5,925 nucleotides of DNA from Lachnospiraceae bacterium (lineage in GTDB: Bacteria > Bacillota_A > Clostridia > Lachnospirales > Lachnospiraceae), in contig JAFUEG010000182.1 in the NCBI GenBank assembly GCA_017464045.1, forward strand, positions 1 to 5,925. The letters are read 5' to 3'. The notes beneath the pieces are model-generated. The model was not told the DNA's origin. It worked only from the letters and a program-made list of their open reading frames with translations, and ran no database searches. Positions within the stretch are counted from its first letter, which is position 1, and the number at the start of each line of letters is the position of its first letter. Positions 1 to 4,518 of the stretch are shown in pieces. Made by a program: the position numbers and the translations under genes.

Positions 1-1188
1 AAGCTGAACGGAATATTCTTCTGTACCTGCTGATGTTGAAGTGATTATAATTTCGTTATCTTTGATTTCTGCCGCGCCTTCACCATCTGCAAAAAGAAGG
101 AATTTCCAATTTTCGTCATCTGTCAAATCCTCTGCCTCAGAGAAGTCACCGTTATATACAAAGTTTCCTGTTTCATCAGCTTCACGGAAAATGAGCTCAT
201 CTACAGGACGCTCAACATTTTCATCATATTCTTCCTTCTGGAAGATTCTTACATAGTCAACCTTCATGGCTGCTCTGTCATCAAATATTGTATCCTCACT
301 CGGATCGCCAGGCCAGTCGCCGCCGACAGCAACATTTAAGATTACGTGGAATGGTTGGTTAAATGGAGCTGGATAAGGGCTTCCTTCATTACCATCTGTT
401 CCTGTAAACCAGTCACTTTCTTCAAAATACTGTTCGCCGTCTACAAACCAGCGAATAACACCTGGTTCCCATTCGATAGCAAATACATGGTACTCGCTTG
501 CAAAATCACCGTTAGCAAGAGTGTATGTACCTTGTTTTTGTTTGTGCGGAGCTCCGAAATGTAAGGTTCCGTAGAGAGTATTTGTCGTATCTCCAAGTAC
601 TTCCATAATATCTATTTCACCACATTTTGGCCATTGACCATAGTAACTTTCGTCTTGCGGCATCATCCAAAATGCAGGTAAAAATCCTTTTCCGGTAGGC
701 ACCTTAAGTCGTGCCTCAATCTTACCGTATTTTACATCATGCTTGTTCTGAGTATTTACGCGTCCTGATACGTAGGATACATTTCCGTTCTCATCTACAT
801 TTTTAACAGGCTGTATAACAAGCTCGCCATCCTTTACAAATGCATATTCATCGCTTGGTATATATTCCTGAAGTTCATTGTTAACCCAACCGACTTCATG
901 CTGCTCATAGTTCCAGTCGTCTTCACTAAGTTTTGTTCCATTAAACTCATCATGCCATACGAGGTGATATCCTTCCGGTACTTCAATTTCTTCTTCTGAT
1001 ACATCAGTTGCACTTGTATCAACTGCATCAGAGTCACTGTTGGTATCTGAAACAACATTTTCTTCAATTTCGGTCTTTGCTGTTTCGGTAGTTTTTTCGT
1101 CTTCTTTTTTGCCGCATCCCGTCAGGCTTGCTGTCATCATAAGCAAAGCAAGGACAAATGTGGCTGCATGCTTGGTTGTTTTCTTCAT
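1..1188 (-). CDS. GH16 beta-glucanase (laminarinase-like) lipoprotein with C-terminal CBM-like domain; 3' end outside window
   Basis: Predicted secreted endo-beta-glucanase that cuts beta-1,3 or mixed beta-1,3-1,4 glucan on the outer cell surface. The 396 codons present run open to the window edge. Residues 1-25 form a lipoprotein signal with lipobox LTGC (Cys25), followed by an acidic Glu/Ser/Thr/Asp linker to about residue 70. The GH16 domain spans about 72-318, beginning YHLVWHDEFNG. Its active-site motif GEIDIMEVLG supplies nucleophile Glu191, Asp193 and acid/base Glu196. The extra Met between Ile194 and Glu196 is the beta-bulge form usual in laminarinases rather than in bulge-less lichenases. 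YHVFAIEW (233-240) and WFVDG further support GH16. From about 341 (NFVYNGDFS) a second domain resembles the CBM4/9 type and is cut at residue 396. The start is fixed by AGGAGG at 1194-1199, 5 nt upstream. GH16 membership is firm; exact glucan specificity is not. Confidence 0.95.
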   Translation of the reverse strand, partial: MKKTTKHAATFVLALLMMTASLTGCGKKEDEKTTETAKTEIEENVVSDTNSDSDAVDTSATDVSEEEIEVPEGYHLVWHDEFNGTKLSEDDWNYEQHEVGWVNNELQEYIPSDEYAFVKDGELVIQPVKNVDENGNVSYVSGRVNTQNKHDVKYGKIEARLKVPTGKGFLPAFWMMPQDESYYGQWPKCGEIDIMEVLGDTTNTLYGTLHFGAPHKQKQGTYTLANGDFASEYHVFAIEWEPGVIRWFVDGEQYFEESDWFTGTDGNEGSPYPAPFNQPFHVILNVAVGGDWPGDPSEDTIFDDRAAMKVDYVRIFQKEEYDENVERPVDELIFREADETGNFVYNGDFSEAEDLTDDENWKFLLFADGEGAAEIKDNEIIITSTSAGTEEYSVQL

Positions 1189-1236
1189 AATGGCCTCCTG
1201 TTTTATTAATAAAAAAATACGTTTGCGTTGATTTGC

Positions 1237-1264
1237 ATTATAAAAAACAAAAACGCACTATCAA
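1237..1264 (-). promoter_or_regulatory. Sigma-A-type promoter of the GH16 gene
   Basis: On the minus strand a -35 box TTGATA (1259-1264, 5 of 6 to TTGACA) and a perfect -10 box TATAAT (1237-1242) are separated by 16 nt. Transcription would start near 1230, giving a leader of roughly 40 nt that carries the strong AGGAGG site. The -35 box lies inside one arm of the upstream gene's terminator hairpin and the -10 box abuts its T-tract. Assigned by consensus match only; no start site is known. Confidence 0.7.
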
Positions 1265-1291
1265 ATCATATACTAATGATAAAATAGTGCG
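1242..1291 (-). terminator. Rho-independent terminator of the AraC-family gene
   Basis: Read on the minus strand, the arms CGCACTAT (1284-1291) and ATAGTGCG (1254-1261) form a perfect 8-bp stem. Inside is a symmetric 3x3 internal loop and a second 5-bp stem (ATCAT at 1265-1269 with ATGAT at 1276-1280) closed by a 6-nt loop. The hairpin is followed at once by TTTTTGTTTTTT (1253 down to 1242). It begins 52 nt after the stop codon of the AraC gene. On the plus strand there is no comparable T-run after the hairpin, so it should work in one direction only. Confidence 0.85.
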
Positions 1292-1343
1292 AATTTATAA
1301 TATATCGTTTTCGTGATATAAATATAATAATATTTACGAATAA

Positions 1344-2099
1344 TTATTTGCTGTTTCTTCCAAGCCCACTTTCAAACATATGAGAAATTCTGAATTCTGT
1401 TGGCGTTGTACCGAATTCTTTTCTGAATATCTCCGTAAAGTAGCTTTGGCTCGGAAATGCAAGTATGGATGATATCTCAGCAGATGATAGCTCAGAATAT
1501 ATCAGCATGTTTTGCGCTGTAGCAAGCTTTCTGCTTCGTATGTATTCACTTACGGTAAAACCGGTTTCCTGCTTAAATAGTCTGGACAGATATGATGGAT
1601 TGAGATTTACATACGCAGCTAAGTCTGTAAGAGTTATACGTTTGTTGAGATTGTCATAGATGTAGTCAACGACCTTAGCTACAGGCATAGATGTTATTTT
1701 CTTTTTACGAAGATTTTTCATTCGTTTTGTGTAGTCAAGACACATTGAAAAATGAAGCTCTGACAACTCATCCGCTTTTTTTAACTTGTCCGCTTTTTTG
1801 ATATAAAAGTCACTGAGACTGTAGGAATCCGATAAAGGCATACCGCCTTCTATACAATATCTTGCCAGCATGGCGGCGGTTATTGCAAAGTGATACTTAA
1901 GACTTTGAATCGGATTGTCGGAAAGTGTTCCCAACCCTTTTTTCTCAGAAAGCTTTTCGGTTAAAAGTGACTTAACATTATTAACATCACCTGATTTTAC
2001 ATAAGAGTAAAACTCAATCTCAGGATTGTAGTCAGCACGTAGAAATTCCTGCTCGCGCTGGATAAATTCATGATATAAATGTTCTTTTTTTAAATCCAT
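1344..2099 (-). CDS. AraC-family transcriptional regulator
   Basis: Predicted DNA-binding regulator of 251 residues. The C-terminal third is a classic AraC/XylS domain with two helix-turn-helix units: about 157-178 (LTDLAAYVNLNPSYLSRLFKQ) and about 206-228, followed by the family signature SQSYFTEIFRKEFGTTPTEFR-like stretch at 217-237. The N-terminal 130 residues are mostly helical and lack the sugar-binding cupin of AraC itself. They include a conserved-looking segment around 57-100 (SLKYHFAITAAMLARYCIEGG), a type seen in other Firmicutes AraC proteins; its ligand is unknown to me. The ATG at 2099 is chosen because GGAGG (2107-2111) sits 7 nt upstream. An in-frame ATG at 2267 would add 56 residues but lacks a ribosome site and would run through the control elements. 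Target genes are inferred: the downstream glucanase, the divergent operon, or itself. Confidence 0.93.
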   Translation of the reverse strand: MDLKKEHLYHEFIQREQEFLRADYNPEIEFYSYVKSGDVNNVKSLLTEKLSEKKGLGTLSDNPIQSLKYHFAITAAMLARYCIEGGMPLSDSYSLSDFYIKKADKLKKADELSELHFSMCLDYTKRMKNLRKKKITSMPVAKVVDYIYDNLNKRITLTDLAAYVNLNPSYLSRLFKQETGFTVSEYIRSRKLATAQNMLIYSELSSAEISSILAFPSQSYFTEIFRKEFGTTPTEFRISHMFESGLGRNSK

Positions 2100-2106
2100 A
2101 ATTCTC

Positions 2107-2111
2107 CCTCC
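2107..2111 (-). promoter_or_regulatory. Ribosome binding site that fixes the AraC-family start
   Basis: Minus-strand GGAGG (within CGGAGGGAG) lies 7 nt before the ATG at 2099. No similar site precedes the alternative in-frame ATG at 2267, so the shorter protein is the better call. Confidence 0.85.
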
Positions 2112-2148
2112 GATGTAATAATTTTTAACCCTCCCCAGAGCTATTAAT

Positions 2149-2177
2149 ATTATAAGTTTTTTTAAAAATAAAAGCAA
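2149..2177 (-). promoter_or_regulatory. Probable promoter of the AraC-family gene
   Basis: On the minus strand a perfect -10 box TATAAT (2149-2154) lies 17 nt from a weak -35 box TTGCTT (2172-2177, 3 of 6). The poor -35 box fits a promoter that needs an activator, and it overlaps one copy of the GCAACTT direct repeat. The region is very AT-rich, so chance -10 matches are common. Confidence 0.5.
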
Positions 2178-2199
2178 CTTTTGAAAATTCTTGCAACTT
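2174..2199. repeat. Direct repeat GCAACTT x2, candidate regulator binding site
   Basis: The 7-mer GCAACTT occurs at 2174-2180 and again at 2193-2199, with a start-to-start distance of 19 bp, close to two helical turns. AraC-family proteins commonly bind two direct half-sites about two turns apart. The proximal copy overlaps the likely -35 box of the AraC gene. The repeat is seen; the role as operator is inferred. Confidence 0.45.
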
Positions 2200-2201
2200 C
2201 T

Positions 2202-2230
2202 AATGTTATTATGTAAAATATAATAACATT
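2202..2230. repeat. 11-bp perfect inverted repeat in the divergent control region
   Basis: AATGTTATTAT (2202-2212) and ATAATAACATT (2220-2230) are exact reverse complements separated by 7 nt. No T-run follows on either strand, so it is not a terminator. It lies upstream of both divergent genes, about 100 nt before each start codon, which suits an operator for a dimeric repressor or activator. A further AATGTT is found at 2252-2257. The factor that would bind is unknown. Confidence 0.6.
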
Positions 2231-2324
2231 GTTTATAATTATATATAATCAAATGTTTTACAAACAATTAAAATGGTGGGAAGTATATATGTAATTAATT
2301 TATGATGAGGAGACGTGTAAGAAA

Positions 2325-3197
2325 ATGAAAGTAAAAAGAAAAATCAGTTTTTTAATCATAATGGCTATGCTTTTATCTCTTGCGGCTTGTTCAAATAAAA
2401 ATGAAAAAATAAAAGCAGATGATTCTGACAAAAATACTACTGAAGAAATAACTATTGAGGAGGATGGCGAGGCCGCAGAAACTTCTGAAGAAAAAGAAGA
2501 AGTTGACAAGGCTTCAGTTGAGGATACCACTGAAGCAACTGAGGAAGCGGATGCAACCACAGAATCCGAAGAGGATATAAATGCAAGAATCGTTGCTTAT
2601 AATGAAGCTATAAGAGCTTTTATAGAAGAAGGAAGAATACCTCCATATGAAGAGGAATATTTTGAGGAGCCTTCGGAAATGAATCAGTATGCGGTTTGCG
2701 ATGTCAATTCCGATGGCAAGGATGAGCTTTTGATCCGTGTAAATGACGGTGCTGTAGCTAGTCTTTGCATCTATGTTTTTATCTACGAAAATGATGAGCT
2801 GAGGCAGATAGGAACATTTTTTGCTGATGACACCACTACATTTTATGACAATAAGGTTGTTACCGCACCGCTATCACATGGTGCGGCAAGCTGGGGTGAA
2901 TATTTCTGGGGTGTTAATATCTGCGTATACAATGAAGAACTTGGCGAGTATGAATACAAGTATGTGACTGATGCGTGGGACTCATCGGTTGAAGGGGTTT
3001 GGCACGGAGATGAAGAAGTTTTCCCAACAGAGTATGATAAGGACGGAAACGGTATGCTTTACTGGTATATCGAATACATAAATGATGAGTATGTGGAAAG
3101 TGAACCGATGGATGACGAGGAGTACTTTGCATGGTTTGATGAAATTACAGGTGGTGCACAGAGCATAATTGTACCATGGGAGAATGCAGTCAGATGA
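2325..3197 (+). CDS. Lipoprotein of unknown function with acidic linker and calcium-loop-like motif
   Basis: This 290-residue protein should be exported and lipid-anchored. Residues 1-22 are a lipoprotein signal: basic KVKRK, a hydrophobic core and lipobox SLAAC with Cys22. Residues 23-85 form a low-complexity Glu/Asp/Thr/Ala linker, probably a flexible spacer through the wall. The globular part, about 86-290, has an EF-hand/dockerin-like loop DVNSDGKDEL (126-135) with Asp126, Asn128, Asp130 and Glu134 placed as possible calcium ligands. A second acidic DKDGNG (238-243) is less convincing. The domain is rich in Tyr, Trp and acidic residues. I do not recognise a named family; similar DxDGxxEL lipoproteins are common in Lachnospiraceae. 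The start is preceded by GAGGAG (2307-2312), a rather long 12 nt away, and the signal peptide begins exactly there. It is the first gene of the four-gene plus-strand run. Confidence 0.9.
   Translation: MKVKRKISFLIIMAMLLSLAACSNKNEKIKADDSDKNTTEEITIEEDGEAAETSEEKEEVDKASVEDTTEATEEADATTESEEDINARIVAYNEAIRAFIEEGRIPPYEEEYFEEPSEMNQYAVCDVNSDGKDELLIRVNDGAVASLCIYVFIYENDELRQIGTFFADDTTTFYDNKVVTAPLSHGAASWGEYFWGVNICVYNEELGEYEYKYVTDAWDSSVEGVWHGDEEVFPTEYDKDGNGMLYWYIEYINDEYVESEPMDDEEYFAWFDEITGGAQSIIVPWENAVR
3178..3184 (+). promoter_or_regulatory. Internal ribosome binding site for the YczE-type gene
   Basis: GGGAGAA lies inside the last codons of the lipoprotein gene, 9 nt before the ATG at 3194. It supports that start over the in-frame ATG at 3176, which has no Shine-Dalgarno sequence in front of it. 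Confidence 0.75.
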
Positions 3198-3817
3198 TAA
3201 AAGATTATATCAAGGATAATAAAAAAAATATTTTACTTTGTTTTTGGGCTGTATTTGGTATGGGTTTTACCTTGTCATTTCTTCTGTTGTGTAATCTTGG
3301 AACTGACCCATATTCATTTATGAACAGAAATATATCAGGGAAAATAGGTTTGACCTTTGGAACCTGGCAGATGTCACTTAATTTGCTTTTACTGTTAATT
3401 GTCATAATTGTCGATAGAAAGCTCATAGGAATCGGAACCTTCTTAAATATGATTTTAATTGGATATTTTGCTGATTTCTTTGACTGGGTTTGGAGTAAAA
3501 CCATACCGGACTCTGTATTTACTGAAAGCTTAAGCAGAGGGATAGTATTTGTGATTGCACTTGCTATATTTATATTAAGTGCTGCAGTTTATATGAATAC
3601 GGATGTGGGCATTGCTTCATATGATGCGATGGCAGTGCTGCTTGCCCGTAAATTTAATAAAATACCATCCTTCCTTTTTAGAAATCTTATAGATTTCACC
3701 TGTATACTTATAGGGTTTTTAATTGGAGGTTCGCCGCTTGTAGGACATTTTCTTATGGCGATTTTTCTCGGACCGGCGATTTCATCTGTAGGAAAGCTGT
3801 TGAAGAAAGGTAAATAA
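3194..3817 (+). CDS. YczE/YyaS/YitT-type integral membrane protein
   Basis: A 207-residue membrane protein resembling the YczE/YyaS/YitT group (DUF6198 type). Its biochemical role is unknown; some family members have been discussed as transport-related. Hydrophobic segments lie near residues 13-34, 61-79, 80-98, 117-134, 165-180 and 183-200. Family-like features are the short motif LGTDPYS after helix 1 (35-41), the TFGTWQ turn (54-59), and DVGIASYDAMAVLLARK before the last helices (137-153). A basic tail (KLLKKGK) should be cytoplasmic. The ATG at 3194 overlaps the lipoprotein stop (ATGA, 3194-3197), indicating translational coupling; an ATG at 3176 would add six residues but has no ribosome site. 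The tight overlap makes joint expression with the lipoprotein very likely. Family assignment is from motif recognition. Confidence 0.88.
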   Translation: MIKDYIKDNKKNILLCFWAVFGMGFTLSFLLLCNLGTDPYSFMNRNISGKIGLTFGTWQMSLNLLLLLIVIIVDRKLIGIGTFLNMILIGYFADFFDWVWSKTIPDSVFTESLSRGIVFVIALAIFILSAAVYMNTDVGIASYDAMAVLLARKFNKIPSFLFRNLIDFTCILIGFLIGGSPLVGHFLMAIFLGPAISSVGKLLKKGK

Positions 3818-3826
3818 AAAGAAAAA

Positions 3827-4486
3827 ATGAAAAGAAAAAACCTTGAAAAAATAGTGAATGCTTTGACTTTGATATTCGTTATCATAGGTCTTGTTGTAAT
3901 GTTTAATTTTAACTCTGATGATAATGAGCTTGTTTCTCACGGAGTTGAAAACTTCAAATATTTCACTGTCCTTTCCAACGTGTTTTGCGGAATAGTTGCT
4001 TTTAGCAGCTTGAACTTTGATATTCTTTCAATTATTACAAACAAAGAATATGAAGGTATGGATAGCAGATTTAAGCTGATGAAACTTATATCAACTTCTG
4101 CAGTAGGACTAACTTTTTTTACTATAGCATTATTTTTATGGCCGATATATAGACTTCAGGGTATGTATAGCGGCTCTAATCTTTTCTTTCATTTGTTTGT
4201 TCCTGTTTTAGCTATGATTGATTTTGCACTGATTGACGGAGGAGAGAAGATACCTTTCAGATATACCTTCTTTGCCATGACTCCTTCTATAATTTACGGA
4301 ACCTTTTATCTTGCTAACATTCTCATTAATGGAAAAGGTGAGTGGCCTTACACCAATGACTGGTATGGATATCTGAACTGGGGTTACCCTGTAGGCGCAC
4401 TTATATTTGCAGTTTCATCTTTAGTGACATGGTTGGTGGCTTGTGTTCTCAGATTGATAAGTAATAAAAATATAAAGAATATATAG
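3827..4486 (+). CDS. Six-helix membrane protein, Pr6Pr / AIG1-FAR-17a-like
   Basis: A 219-residue integral membrane protein with six predicted helices: about 9-28, 44-61, 85-106, 118-136, 144-166 and 187-210. The pattern YFTVLSN (45-51) in helix 2, FFHLFVPVLAMIDF (120-133) in helix 4, and a long polar WPYTNDWYGYLNW loop (173-185) fit the bacterial Pr6Pr group, which I relate to the eukaryotic AIG1/FAR-17a fold. In AIG1 and ADTRP a membrane Thr and His pair hydrolyses fatty-acid esters of hydroxy fatty acids; Thr47 and His122 sit in comparable places here. That parallel is my inference and the bacterial function is unknown. The gene starts 9 nt after the preceding stop. Only AAAGG, 16 nt upstream, resembles a ribosome site, so translation may depend on coupling. 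The basic N-terminus (MKRKNLEK) supports the start. Confidence 0.85.
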   Translation: MKRKNLEKIVNALTLIFVIIGLVVMFNFNSDDNELVSHGVENFKYFTVLSNVFCGIVAFSSLNFDILSIITNKEYEGMDSRFKLMKLISTSAVGLTFFTIALFLWPIYRLQGMYSGSNLFFHLFVPVLAMIDFALIDGGEKIPFRYTFFAMTPSIIYGTFYLANILINGKGEWPYTNDWYGYLNWGYPVGALIFAVSSLVTWLVACVLRLISNKNIKNI

Positions 4487-4518
4487 CCATTTTTTATCAA
4501 TGAGGACTAAAATATAAA

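Larger units (their letters stand above)
2100..2324. promoter_or_regulatory. Divergent intergenic control region (AraC gene / envelope operon)
   Basis: This strongly AT-rich 225-bp gap must hold the promoters for both the minus-strand regulator and the plus-strand operon. For the plus strand I see several TATAAT matches (2219-2224, 2234-2239, 2244-2249) and a TTTACA (2257-2262), but no pair with a normal 16-18 nt spacing. The best spaced pair is TTGAAA (2181-2186) with TGTTAT (2204-2209) at 17 nt, whose -10 box would fall in the inverted repeat. The plus-strand promoter is therefore left unassigned. Confidence 0.6.

Noticed and set aside
834..1067. Other open frames inside the glucanase gene, on both strands
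   Set aside because: They overlap a continuous GH16 reading frame with a signal peptide, catalytic motif and strong ribosome site, so they are shadows.
1221..1236. Possible LacI/CcpA-type operator (TGCAAATCAACGCA on the minus strand) near the glucanase start site
   Set aside because: Only the three outer base pairs on each side are symmetric, and the central CG of a cre site is missing.
1301..1320. Inverted repeat TATATC / GATATA downstream of the AraC stop codon
   Set aside because: It is only 6 bp, almost all A-T, and lies in very AT-rich DNA. It has no T-run and is easily due to chance; the stronger hairpin just downstream explains termination.
2100..2267. A 56-residue N-terminal extension of the AraC-family protein from an ATG at 2267
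   Set aside because: It has no ribosome site, its composition is that of AT-rich spacer, and it would run through the inverted repeat, the direct repeat and the likely promoter. The ATG at 2099 has GGAGG at the right distance.
2257..2289. TTTACA and TATATA as the operon promoter
   Set aside because: The spacing is 21 nt, too long for a normal sigma-A promoter.
3176..3193. ATG at 3176 as start of the YczE-type gene
   Set aside because: It adds only six residues and lacks a Shine-Dalgarno sequence, whereas the ATG at 3194 has GGGAGAA 9 nt upstream and overlaps the previous stop codon.
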